Source: Marinobacter vulgaris
GTDB taxonomy: Bacteria; Pseudomonadota; Gammaproteobacteria; Pseudomonadales; Oleiphilaceae
Length of the DNA: 64,000 nt
Direction: 5' to 3'
Assembly: GCF_003344045.1 (NCBI RefSeq)
Contig: NZ_QFWX01000001.1
Coordinates: 372,001 to 436,000 of the forward strand
In this document: piece after piece, positions 25,651-36,965 of the stretch
Numbering within the stretch: the first letter of the stretch is position 1
How the letters are laid out: the number at the start of each line of letters is the position of its first letter
Made by a program: the position numbers and the translations under genes
The notes under the pieces: generated by a model
The model's database searches: none
What the model saw: the letters and a program-made list of their open reading frames with translations, nothing else
Told to the model about the DNA's origin: nothing

Positions 25651-27267
25651 ATGCCGATACCGTACGAAACACCCACCGGGTCCTGGACCCGGCCAACGAC
25701 CTTTTTCTGGGCTGCAACCGGTGCAACGTTTGGCCTGGCGAACGTTTGGCAGTTTCCCTACCTGGCCGGCCAGCACGGTGGCGGATTGTTCGTTCTGCTC
25801 TATCTGTTCTGCCTGGTGCTGATCACCCTGCCGCTGATGGTGACGGAGGCGACCATGGGGCGGCATTCCCGCCACGGTCTGGTGCTGGCGATGGACGGGT
25901 ACGTGCGCAGGGCGCGGTGTTCCCGCTGGTGGGTATGGGCTGGCAGGATGGGCATTGTTGCCGCGCTCCTGGTTCTCTCCTTTACTGCCGTGTTCGGCGC
26001 CATTGCCCTGGCCTACGTTTTCTACGGCGCTATGGGCCGGTTCATTGGTGCCGGCGAGGCAGAAGCGGCGGCGACTCTCTCCGCGCTGGTTTCCGATCCC
26101 GACGACTATCGTGTATTCATGGCCTGGCACGGGTTTTTTCTGCTACTGGTGATCTGGGTTTCCACACAGGGTGTGGTCGATGGTCTTGAGCGTGCGGTGC
26201 GAGTGGTAGCACCCCTCATGCTTCTGATGCTGCTGGTACTGGGTGCTCTGGCGGCCTGGGCCGGTGAGTTTCGCGCTGCCTCCGACTATATGCTCAGTTT
26301 CCGCCCCGCTGATGTGACTCCGGAAAGTCTTCAGGCCGCGCTATTTCACGCGTTTTTTACCTTGGGACTGGGTATGGGAGTGTGGACCCTGTTCGGTGCC
26401 TACACACCCGTGGGCACTCGACTGAAGCGTTCCGTGCTGGCGGTTGTGTTGATGGATACCCTGATCGCGATTGTGGCGGGTCTGGCGATCTACTCCTTTG
26501 TGCCCGGGGGAAATGCCACGGAAGGAGAGCGTGGCTTTGGTCTGCTCTTCCTCTCCCTGCCGGTGGCGTTGTCAGACCTGCCGGGTAGCCAGTTCCTGAT
26601 TGCGACCGTCTTTCTGGTGGTTGTGATGATCGTATGGACAACTTCCCTGTCGCTGCTTGAGCCGGTGGTCGGCTGGTTCCGGGAATGGACCGGAGCACCC
26701 CGGGCCTGGTCGGTGTTTTTGATGGCGATACTTGTCTGGCTTCTGGGTCTTGGCTCTCTGCTGTCTTTTAATGCCTGGTCAGAGGTCCGTCTTGCGGGCG
26801 GGACGGTGTTCCGATGGGTTGAGCTGGCTTCAGGGGGGCTGCTGATTCCGTTGGTGAGTATCCTGATCGCTGTTTTCGCCGGCTGGTGTCTGACGCGCAA
26901 TCTGACCTTTACCATCCTTGGCGCGGCCCCGGGCCTGTTCCGGAGCATATGGTTCTGGGTCATGCGGCTGGTGCTCCCCCTGGTTGTTGCGTATATCGGT
27001 ATCCAGTACACCGCGGTCTCCTTGCTTGGCATGTGCAGTACCGGGAGCGCTGCCCTTTGGTGCGGCCCGGCGGAGGTCCTGGCAACGGAATCGATACCTC
27101 TGCAGGGCGCTGGTGAAAATCCTCCGGAAGCCGAAGACGAAGGGGGCAAGGACAGTCAGCTAGAGGGCGCCGAACCTGTGCAGACGGAGGGAGACGGAGA
27201 GCTCGAAGGCGCAAATGGCAATGAAAGTGGTCCCAATAACGGCGAGATCCTTTATCATAGTGTCTGA
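25651..27267 (+). CDS. Sodium-dependent transporter (NSS/SNF family)
   Basis: The 538-residue membrane protein has about 11-12 helices. The first contains GATFGLANVWQFPYLAGQHGGG, the sodium-site helix of neurotransmitter:sodium symporters such as LeuT, which import amino acids or related amines with Na+. Later segments (FFTLGLGMGVWTLFGAY; LEPVVGWFREW) also match. ATG 25651 has AGGGAATGGA just upstream; ATG 25621 and an ORF start at 25573 lie further out. The last 55 residues are acidic and rich in Glu, Gly and Asn, with no helix. The substrate is unknown. Confidence 0.88.
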   Translation: MPIPYETPTGSWTRPTTFFWAATGATFGLANVWQFPYLAGQHGGGLFVLLYLFCLVLITLPLMVTEATMGRHSRHGLVLAMDGYVRRARCSRWWVWAGRMGIVAALLVLSFTAVFGAIALAYVFYGAMGRFIGAGEAEAAATLSALVSDPDDYRVFMAWHGFFLLLVIWVSTQGVVDGLERAVRVVAPLMLLMLLVLGALAAWAGEFRAASDYMLSFRPADVTPESLQAALFHAFFTLGLGMGVWTLFGAYTPVGTRLKRSVLAVVLMDTLIAIVAGLAIYSFVPGGNATEGERGFGLLFLSLPVALSDLPGSQFLIATVFLVVVMIVWTTSLSLLEPVVGWFREWTGAPRAWSVFLMAILVWLLGLGSLLSFNAWSEVRLAGGTVFRWVELASGGLLIPLVSILIAVFAGWCLTRNLTFTILGAAPGLFRSIWFWVMRLVLPLVVAYIGIQYTAVSLLGMCSTGSAALWCGPAEVLATESIPLQGAGENPPEAEDEGGKDSQLEGAEPVQTEGDGELEGANGNESGPNNGEILYHSV

Positions 27268-27343
27268 TAAAGGCTGGCCTCGCCGGCCTGGCTTCCGCAG
27301 TGTCATTTATTCAAGCACGTATCAAGCAGGACGTTCGCCCCCA

Positions 27344-27790
27344 ATGCCCCATCAGATTGATAAAACCGCGCTGGTTATGCATCCGGCAGACCGCATGTTC
27401 CATCTGGTCAACGACGTGGCCCGGTATCCCGAATTCCTCCCCTGGTGCGCGGATACGGAAATACATGAGCAGAGCAGCGATCAGATTGTGGCTTCCATGG
27501 ATATTGCCAGGGGTGGCATTCGCCATCGTCTGACCACCCGTAACCAGCTGTTGCTGCCGCATACCATCGAAATGAGCCTTGTGGACGGTCCGTTTCGAAA
27601 TCTGAGCGGGCGCTGGCATTTCAAATCTCTGGATGAAAATGCCTGCAAAGTCATTCTGACCCTGGATTTCGAATTCTCCGGATCACTGTCGCGTATGACG
27701 TTCGGGCCGGTATTCAACCAGGCCGCGACAACCATGGTGGATGCCTTTTGTCGCCGCGCGGACGAGCTCTATCGCGGAGGTGTGTTGTGA
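27344..27790 (+). CDS. ratA: RatA/Coq10-like START domain protein
   Basis: The 148-residue product has a single START/polyketide-cyclase fold: MHPADRMFHLVNDVARYPEFLPWC at the start, a GPFRNLSGRWHF middle, and a C-terminal helix with FCRRADELY. In E. coli RatA (YfjG) was described as a toxin that blocks 70S ribosome assembly, while the related Coq10 binds ubiquinone. The pair ratA-rnfH is common in gammaproteobacteria and the toxin label may be misleading. The stop overlaps the rnfH start by four bases. ATG 27344 is chosen because the upstream part of the frame does not look conserved. Confidence 0.9.
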   Translation: MPHQIDKTALVMHPADRMFHLVNDVARYPEFLPWCADTEIHEQSSDQIVASMDIARGGIRHRLTTRNQLLLPHTIEMSLVDGPFRNLSGRWHFKSLDENACKVILTLDFEFSGSLSRMTFGPVFNQAATTMVDAFCRRADELYRGGVL

Positions 27791-28068
27791 TCGACGTGGA
27801 AGTGGCGTTCGCCCGACCCGAGCGGCAGGAAATCATCCGTTTGCAGGTGGAGGAAGGCACCACTGCGGTGGAGGCGGTGAAGCGTTCCGGTATTACGGCG
27901 GTTTTCCCGGAGATTGATGCGGAGAGGGACGATATGGGCATCTTCGGCAAGGTGATCAAGAACCCGTCTTCCCATGAGCTGCGGGACGGTGACCGGGTTG
28001 AAGTCTACCGCCCGCTCAAAATCGACCCCAAGCAGGCCCGGCTTAACCGGGCAAAGAAGAAAGCCTGA
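27787..28068 (+). CDS. rnfH: RnfH family ubiquitin-like protein
   Basis: The 93-residue product belongs to the RnfH/YfjF family, a beta-grasp fold of unclear function that is often found beside ratA. It shows IDVEVAFARPERQEII, GTTAVEAVKRSGI and GDRVEVYRPLKIDPK, the usual family pattern. The GTG start at 27787 has GGAGG six bases upstream and overlaps the end of ratA, which fits translational coupling. The C-terminus is basic (ARLNRAKKKA). It is convergent with bamE, 7 bases apart. Confidence 0.9.
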   Translation: MIDVEVAFARPERQEIIRLQVEEGTTAVEAVKRSGITAVFPEIDAERDDMGIFGKVIKNPSSHELRDGDRVEVYRPLKIDPKQARLNRAKKKA

Positions 28069-28075
28069 TACCGGC

Positions 28076-28402
28076 TCAGTAGGCCGGTGTCTCTTCCAGC
28101 AGTTGCGCCTCGTAATAGGAATACTGGTTGTTATCGTAGTAGACGATAACCCGCTGTTCCTTGATGTCGCCACCGCTGCGCTGGAAGGTATACACGTAAT
28201 ATTCCCGGGACGGGTCGGCCGGGTTGGTCATCAGGGGCGTTCCCAGCAGGGAATGAACCTGGCTACGGGACATTCCCTCGGTCAGAGAGGTCAGCTCTTC
28301 GTCAGTGAGTATGTTTCCCTGTTGTACGTTGATCTTGTACACACCTGGGAAAGCACAGCCAGTCATGATGAGAGTGAGAATGAGAGCTGTGATCTTTTGC
28401 AT
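28076..28402 (-). CDS. bamE: Outer membrane assembly factor lipoprotein BamE
   Basis: BamE (SmpA/OmlA) is an outer-membrane lipoprotein of the Bam complex that inserts beta-barrel proteins. The 108-residue product has a signal with lipobox IMTGC (C16), then GVYKINVQQGN and the BamE core LTEGMSRSQVHSLLGTPLM and REYYVYTFQ. The length fits. It is divergent from fur, an arrangement also seen in pseudomonads. A 6-bp-arm palindrome (CCTGCC-AAA-GGCAGG, 28433-28447) lies in the shared upstream region. Confidence 0.95.
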   Translation of the reverse strand: MQKITALILTLIMTGCAFPGVYKINVQQGNILTDEELTSLTEGMSRSQVHSLLGTPLMTNPADPSREYYVYTFQRSGGDIKEQRVIVYYDNNQYSYYEAQLLEETPAY

Positions 28403-28524
28403 CGCCGGGGGAAATCCTCTATCTTGAAATCGCCTGCCAAAGGCAGGTGTGACACGGTCTGACCGTTAACATGCGGCTCCATCATACCGGAAGCCGTGAA
28501 GCACACCAAAGAGTGAATCGTAAC

Positions 28525-28935
28525 ATGTCATCCGAAAACACCGAATTGCGGAAAGTCGGCCTTAAAGTCACTCTGCCGAGAGTGAAAATCTTCAATATCC
28601 TGGAAAGCTCTGAGGAGCACCACCTCAGTGCCGAGGATGTTTATAAAAAGCTTCTGCAGCAGGGTGACGATGTAGGCTTGGCGACTGTCTATCGGGTTCT
28701 GACCCAGTTTGAGGCTGCCGGCCTGGTGCTGCGCCATAACTTCGAAGGTGGCCACGCGGTCTTTGAAATGGCCGGCGATGACCACCACGACCATATGGTC
28801 TGCACGCAGACCGGAGAGGTGATCGAGTTCGTTGATGATATCATTGAAGAGCGCCAACAGAAGATCGCCAAAGAGCGTGGCTATGAAATCGTGGACCACA
28901 GCCTGATTCTCTATGTCAAACCTATCAAGTCCTGA
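28525..28935 (+). CDS. fur: Ferric uptake regulator
   Basis: Fur is the iron-dependent repressor. The 136-residue product has a winged-helix DNA-binding half (LKVTLPRVKIFNIL, then DDVGLATVYRVLTQFEAAGL) and a metal-binding half with HHLSAEDVY, AGDDHHDHMVC and the EFVDDIIE helix. In the position of the E. coli CxxC zinc site only the first cysteine remains (CTQT), as in some other Fur proteins that lack the structural zinc site. ATG 28525 is the natural start; the 18 residues upstream in frame are not Fur-like. Confidence 0.95.
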   Translation: MSSENTELRKVGLKVTLPRVKIFNILESSEEHHLSAEDVYKKLLQQGDDVGLATVYRVLTQFEAAGLVLRHNFEGGHAVFEMAGDDHHDHMVCTQTGEVIEFVDDIIEERQQKIAKERGYEIVDHSLILYVKPIKS

Positions 28936-28967
28936 TGCGGGGGCCTGCGCAAGTTGAGGCTCGGGAC

Positions 28968-28996
28968 AAAAAAGGGGCGGGTGTCTAGCCCGCCCC
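28968..28996 (-). terminator. Terminator in the fur-recN convergent gap
   Basis: GGGGCGGG and CCCGCCCC form an 8-bp all-GC stem with a 7-base loop. On the minus strand the stem is followed by six T residues, so it ends recN transcription about 45 bases after its stop. On the plus strand there is no T run, so it would serve fur only weakly. Confidence 0.85.
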
Positions 28997-29043
28997 AACA
29001 ACTCTCAGGATCGAGAGGGGAATAGCTTTGTCCTTACCACCGG

Positions 29044-30723
29044 TCAATGGTGTGTTGCCTGGCCCTTTGTGAACATTTCATGGGCGTGGGCGATGGTGTG
29101 CTCCGTCATATCAACACCACCCAGCATTCGCGCCACTTCGCTGACCCTGCCGTCGTCATCCAGTGATTCGATTCTCGAGTAGGTGGCGTCTGCTTCTGTG
29201 AACTTGCTGACGAACAGGTGCTGGTGACACTGCGCCGCCACCTGGGCGAGATGTGTTACGCACAGGACCTGCCCGTTATCGCCAAGACTGCGCAATAAAC
29301 GACCGACCACTTCGGCGGTTCCACCGCCAATACCCACATCGACTTCGTCAAATACCAGGGTTGGTGTGGTGGAGGTTTGAGCAACCACCACCTGGATGGC
29401 CAGGCTGATGCGTGAGAGCTCACCACCAGAAGCTACCTTGGCCAGCGGCCGCGCAGGCTGGCCCGGGTTGGCGCTGACTAGGAACTCGACATCCTCCAGG
29501 CCGTGAGGCGCAGGTTCGGCATCCCTGTTACGGTTCAGATGGGTGACAAACTGGACGGCCGGCATGCTCAGCTGGGCCAGTTCCTCGGCAATCTTCTGGT
29601 CGAGGCTGGCGGCCGCCTGTTGACGGGATTCCGAGAGTTGTGAGGCCAGCTCGTTAAAGCGGCGCCTCTGTTCTTCCAGCTCAGCCTCCAGCTTTTCAAC
29701 GCTGCCTTCACCGTCATCCAGTGAAGTCAGTTCGGCATTCAGGGACTGGTGGAATTCAGGAAGGGTTTCCGGCGTGATGCGGTGTTTGCGGGCCATCTGG
29801 TAGATGGCACTCAGGCGCTCTTCCACTTCGGCCAGCCTGGTCGGATCGGCGTCGTAATCCTCCACGAAATGGCGCAGGTTGTCGCCAGCCTCGGTGATCT
29901 GGATCTGGGCTTCGTTCAGCATCTGGATGGTTTCCGCCAGTGCCGGTATTTCCACGGGGAGTTGCTCCAGCTGCTGCAGTGCCTGGCGCAACAGGTCAGC
30001 CGCGCTGTTGTCGTCTTCCGTGCACAGCAGGTTGGCCTGGTGGCTGTTGTGCAACACCGTGTCTGCATGGCTGAGCTGTTCCTGTTCCTTCTCCAGCTGC
30101 TCCTGTTCGCCTGTTTCCAGTGCGAGGCGGTCCAGTTCCTCTACCTGGTAACGTAGCAGTTGCAGGCGTGCCTCCGCCTCGTCCGCGTTCTGCTGGCGTT
30201 CGGTCAGCCGTTGGCGGGTCTTGTGCCAGGTTTTCCAGGCCTCGCGGGTCTGGTCGCCGAGAGATTCCACCCCGGCAAACTCATCCAGCAGTTTGCGGTG
30301 GGTTTCCTTGCGCAGCAGGGACTGGTGCTGGTGCTGGCTGTGGATGTCCATCAGTACGCTGCCCAGGTCCTTCAGGTGCGTGAGGGGGCAGGGCTGGCCG
30401 TTAATATAGGCGCGGGAACGGCCGTCTTTGCTGATCACGCGGCGGAGGATGCACTGGTTGTCGTCGTCCAGCTCATGAGCTTCCAGCCATTGCCGGGCTT
30501 CGGCAATGCGGGATACATCGAAGGTGGCAGTGATGTCTGCCCGCTTGGCGCCGTGACGGACTGCGCCTGCATCAGCGCGACCACCCATGGCAAGGCCGAG
30601 GGCGTCCAGTACGATGGATTTGCCGGCGCCGGTTTCCCCGGTGAGTGCCGTCATGCCCTTGCCAAACTGAAGTTCGACCCTTTCGGCGATGGCGTAATTG
30701 GACACGGTGAGCTGTGTGAGCAT
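29044..30723 (-). CDS. recN: DNA repair protein RecN
   Basis: RecN is an SMC-like ATPase that helps repair double-strand breaks. The 559-residue product has an N-terminal Walker A (GETGAGKSIVLDAL), long coiled-coil arms rich in Glu, Gln and Leu (about 150-380), the ABC signature region (VASGGELSRISLA) and the Walker B (TLVFDEVDVGIGG). The gene stands alone. Two LexA-type boxes lie just upstream, so it should be part of the SOS response, as in other bacteria. Confidence 0.97.
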   Translation of the reverse strand: MLTQLTVSNYAIAERVELQFGKGMTALTGETGAGKSIVLDALGLAMGGRADAGAVRHGAKRADITATFDVSRIAEARQWLEAHELDDDNQCILRRVISKDGRSRAYINGQPCPLTHLKDLGSVLMDIHSQHQHQSLLRKETHRKLLDEFAGVESLGDQTREAWKTWHKTRQRLTERQQNADEAEARLQLLRYQVEELDRLALETGEQEQLEKEQEQLSHADTVLHNSHQANLLCTEDDNSAADLLRQALQQLEQLPVEIPALAETIQMLNEAQIQITEAGDNLRHFVEDYDADPTRLAEVEERLSAIYQMARKHRITPETLPEFHQSLNAELTSLDDGEGSVEKLEAELEEQRRRFNELASQLSESRQQAAASLDQKIAEELAQLSMPAVQFVTHLNRNRDAEPAPHGLEDVEFLVSANPGQPARPLAKVASGGELSRISLAIQVVVAQTSTTPTLVFDEVDVGIGGGTAEVVGRLLRSLGDNGQVLCVTHLAQVAAQCHQHLFVSKFTEADATYSRIESLDDDGRVSEVARMLGGVDMTEHTIAHAHEMFTKGQATHH

Positions 30724-30752
30724 GCAGAATTCCTCCGCTCGATTCCTGGGTA

Positions 30753-30768
30753 CTGTGATTACATACAG
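30753..30768. promoter_or_regulatory. LexA (SOS) box 1 upstream of recN
   Basis: CTGTGATTACATACAG matches the LexA consensus CTGT-N8-ACAG exactly in both half-sites. It lies 30 bases before the recN start codon, so it covers the recN promoter region. Confidence 0.85.
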
Positions 30769-30771
30769 TGA

Positions 30772-30787
30772 CTGTGAATATATACAG
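30772..30787. promoter_or_regulatory. LexA (SOS) box 2 upstream of recN
   Basis: CTGTGAATATATACAG is a second exact CTGT-N8-ACAG site, 19 bases from the first, centre to centre. Read toward recN it contains TATATT, a likely -10. Paired LexA sites before recN are also known in E. coli. Confidence 0.85.
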
Positions 30788-30846
30788 GGTTTTTCCTGTT
30801 TGCAAATATCCCCCGAAGAATTTGTGGATGAATGATGACCTCAACG

Positions 30847-30874
30847 GTTGAAACATCTGTTGCGGGCCCCATAT
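30847..30874 (+). promoter_or_regulatory. Heat-shock (sigma-32) promoter of grpE
   Basis: GTTGAAA (30847-30853) and CCCCATAT (30867-30874) are separated by 13 bases, a strong match to the sigma-32 pattern CTTGAAA-N11-16-CCCCATNT. It lies about 95 bases before the grpE start. Confidence 0.8.
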
Positions 30875-30969
30875 CCGTTCGCAAACACGTTCTTTACGGC
30901 TCAGCAGGGCCGGGAGCAATCGCTAACCGGCCGGTGTCAGGGCCGTCGACGATCAAAGTAGGAGTTGCC

Positions 30970-31575
30970 ATGAGCGCTGACGAGAAGCGTAACGAACAGG
31001 TTGAGGAAGAGCTGCAAGAGTCTGCTGATGCCGCTGCGCAAGAAGCGGGCACAGCCGGGGATGACCCCGAGAGCTCTCCTGAAAATGAAGTTGAAGCGTT
31101 GAAAGCGCAGGCGCAGGAGTTTCAGGAGCAGATGCTGCGCTCCCAGGCAGAGATGCAGAACGTCCGTCGCCGCGCGGAAATTGATGTTGAGAAGGCTCAC
31201 AAGTTCGCACTGGAGAAATTTGTCAAAGAGCTGCTGCCTGTTGCTGACAGTCTGGAAAAGGCTGTGGAAAGCACCGAAGGGCACGAAGACGCCGGCGAGC
31301 AGGTCGCATCTATCCGCGAAGGGGTCGAGATGACCTTGAATCTGTTCATGAACAGCCTCAGGAAATTCAACGTCGAGCAGCTTGATCCTGTTGGAGAGCC
31401 GTTCGACCCGCAGAAGCACGAGGCCCTGTCGATGGTGCCGGCACCCGACGCCGAGCCCAACAGTGTTGTTTCGGTCGTCCAGAAAGGCTACACGCTGAAC
31501 GAACGGCTGGTCCGCCCGGCCATGGTAATGGTGGCCAAGGCCCAGAGCTCACCAAAAATCGACGAACAGGCTTGA
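30970..31575 (+). CDS. grpE: GrpE nucleotide exchange factor
   Basis: GrpE releases ADP from DnaK. The 201-residue product has an acidic, disordered N-terminus (about 1-45), a long helix for dimerisation (EFQEQMLRSQAEMQNVRRRAE, partly) and a C-terminal beta domain with the family signature region EPFDPQKHEALSMVP and NSVVSVVQKGY. ATG 30970 has AGGAG upstream; the frame is open further 5' but that part overlaps the heat-shock promoter. It leads the grpE-dnaK-dnaJ chaperone group. Confidence 0.96.
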   Translation: MSADEKRNEQVEEELQESADAAAQEAGTAGDDPESSPENEVEALKAQAQEFQEQMLRSQAEMQNVRRRAEIDVEKAHKFALEKFVKELLPVADSLEKAVESTEGHEDAGEQVASIREGVEMTLNLFMNSLRKFNVEQLDPVGEPFDPQKHEALSMVPAPDAEPNSVVSVVQKGYTLNERLVRPAMVMVAKAQSSPKIDEQA

Positions 31576-31598
31576 AAAGCAGATTAAAGCGCCAATAT
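31571..31598 (+). promoter_or_regulatory. Possible second heat-shock promoter before dnaK
   Basis: CTTGAAA (31571-31577), which overlaps the grpE stop codon, is followed after 14 bases by CCAATAT (31592-31598). The -35 is perfect and the -10 is a weaker fit to sigma-32, so dnaK may also be transcribed on its own. Confidence 0.45.
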
Positions 31599-31686
31599 AG
31601 CCAGTAAACAGGCAGTACACCGGCTTGGCCGGATTGGCCTTGAATCTAGTCAGAATTGAATTGAACAACCGAATTGGAGCATTTGC

Positions 31687-33612
<1,926 letters not shown>

Positions 33613-33634
33613 AACGTAAGATCATCAGTCAGTT

Positions 33635-33670
33635 GGAAAACGCGGGAGCTCTCCCGCGTTTTCCTCGTTT
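33635..33670 (+). terminator. Strong hairpin/terminator between dnaK and dnaJ
   Basis: GGAAAACGCGGGAG (33635-33648) and CTCCCGCGTTTTCC (33651-33664) are exact complements. The following TCGTTTT is only a modest T tract. It lies between dnaK and dnaJ, so it likely lets through only part of the transcripts, which would make DnaK more abundant than DnaJ. Confidence 0.75.
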
Positions 33671-33690
33671 TACCAACAGGGTTTTAGAGC

Positions 33691-35645
<1,955 letters not shown>

Positions 35646-35658
35646 ATGGTAATGAACA

Positions 35659-35687
35659 TGGACACAAAGTCCCATATTTCTTACAAT
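35659..35687 (+). promoter_or_regulatory. Likely carAB promoter
   Basis: TGGACA (35659-35664) and TACAAT (35682-35687) are 17 bases apart, 14 bases after dapB. A start near 35694 would leave a leader of about 130 bases before carA. Confidence 0.55.
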
Positions 35688-35733
35688 GACGCGGTTTAAC
35701 TGCACCAAGCGTAGCTTTGACAACGCTCTATAG

Positions 35734-35771
35734 AAAAAGCGGGACGGAGTTCAACTCCCTCTCGCTTTTTT
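35734..35771 (+). terminator. Terminator/attenuator in the carA leader
   Basis: A 17-base-arm hairpin (35734-35750 with 35754-35770) has one mismatch, one G-T pair and a 3-base loop, and ends in a run of six T residues. It lies between the likely promoter and carA. It could end dapB transcription, or act as an attenuator that controls carAB; both are plausible. Confidence 0.75.
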
Positions 35772-35825
35772 GCGACCTGAATTTGCGCTTGCGTTCCTGT
35801 TCGTGACGAACCTGTACGCCACTCG

Positions 35826-36965
35826 ATGAGGATACAAGCCTTGAGTACACCAGCCATCCTTGCACTCGCAGACGGAAGCCTGTTTTACGGCACCGCCATT
35901 GGCGCTGAAGGGGAAACCAGTGGGGAAGTGGTGTTCAACACCGCCATGACCGGTTACCAGGAAATCCTGACCGACCCCTCCTACTCCCGCCAGATTGTCA
36001 CCCTTACCTATCCCCACATCGGCAACACCGGTGTCAACGAAGAAGACATCGAATCCGATCGGGTTCAGGCTGCCGGCCTGATTATCCGCGACCTGCCGTT
36101 GATGGTGAGCAACTGGCGCAGCACCGGCTCGCTGCAGGACTATTTGCGCGCCAACAACATTGTGGGCATTGCCGACATTGACACCCGCCGCCTCACCCGA
36201 ATCCTGCGGGACAAGGGCTCCCAGAGCGGTGCCGTGGTTGCCGGTGCGAATGCCACCGCAGAACGTGCGCTTGAGCTGGCCAACGCCTTTCCCGGGCTCA
36301 AGGGTATGGATCTGGCAAAAGAAGTGACCTCGGAAAAAACCTGGACCTGGAGCCAGAGCGAGTGGGACATCGAGAGTGGCTATGGCGAGCGCACCGAATC
36401 GAAGTTCAGGGTGGTCGCCTGGGACTACGGGGTAAAGCTCAACATCCTGCGCATGCTGGCCGGCCGCGGCTGCGATATCACAGTAGTCCCGGCACAGACA
36501 CCCGCCGCGGAAGTGCTGGCGATGAAGCCGGACGGCATCTTCCTGTCCAACGGCCCTGGTGACCCGGAACCCTGTGACTACGCCATCGAAGCCATCCGCG
36601 AAGTGCTGGAAACCGGGATTCCGCTATTCGGTATCTGCCTGGGTCATCAACTGCTGGCCCTGGCCAGTGGTGCAAAGTCCATCAAGATGGGCCATGGCCA
36701 CCACGGTGCCAATCATCCGGTTCAGAACCTCAAGGATGGGACTGTGATGATCACCAGCCAGAACCACGGCTTCGCGGTCGACGAGGCCAGCCTGCCGGAT
36801 AATCTGGAGGCGACCCATAAATCCCTGTTTGACGATTCCCTGCAGGGAATACGCCGCACCGACAAACCGGCTTTCAGCTTCCAGGGTCACCCGGAAGCCA
36901 GTCCCGGCCCCCACGACGTGGCGCCGCTCTTTGATGAATTTATTCGCCTGATGGAGGCACGTTGA
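35826..36965 (+). CDS. carA: Carbamoyl-phosphate synthase, small (glutaminase) subunit
   Basis: CarA hydrolyses glutamine to give ammonia to CarB, feeding arginine and pyrimidine synthesis. The N-terminal domain ([16 protein letters not shown], then [11 protein letters not shown]) is followed by a class I glutamine amidotransferase with nucleophile C271 ([11 protein letters not shown]) and the His-Glu pair ([11 protein letters not shown]). Numbering is from ATG 35826 (379 residues). A TTG at 35841 would give [11 protein letters not shown], close to the usual start of pseudomonad CarA, and GAGGA lies just before it, so the true start is uncertain by five codons. Its stop overlaps the carB ATG by one base. 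Confidence 0.96.
   Translation: MRIQALSTPAILALADGSLFYGTAIGAEGETSGEVVFNTAMTGYQEILTDPSYSRQIVTLTYPHIGNTGVNEEDIESDRVQAAGLIIRDLPLMVSNWRSTGSLQDYLRANNIVGIADIDTRRLTRILRDKGSQSGAVVAGANATAERALELANAFPGLKGMDLAKEVTSEKTWTWSQSEWDIESGYGERTESKFRVVAWDYGVKLNILRMLAGRGCDITVVPAQTPAAEVLAMKPDGIFLSNGPGDPEPCDYAIEAIREVLETGIPLFGICLGHQLLALASGAKSIKMGHGHHGANHPVQNLKDGTVMITSQNHGFAVDEASLPDNLEATHKSLFDDSLQGIRRTDKPAFSFQGHPEASPGPHDVAPLFDEFIRLMEAR

Noticed and set aside
27344-28068. RatA-RnfH as a toxin-antitoxin pair
   Set aside because: RatA was named for a ribosome-assembly effect in E. coli, but the family is conserved like a housekeeping START/Coq10 protein; the pair is not good evidence for a toxin-antitoxin module.
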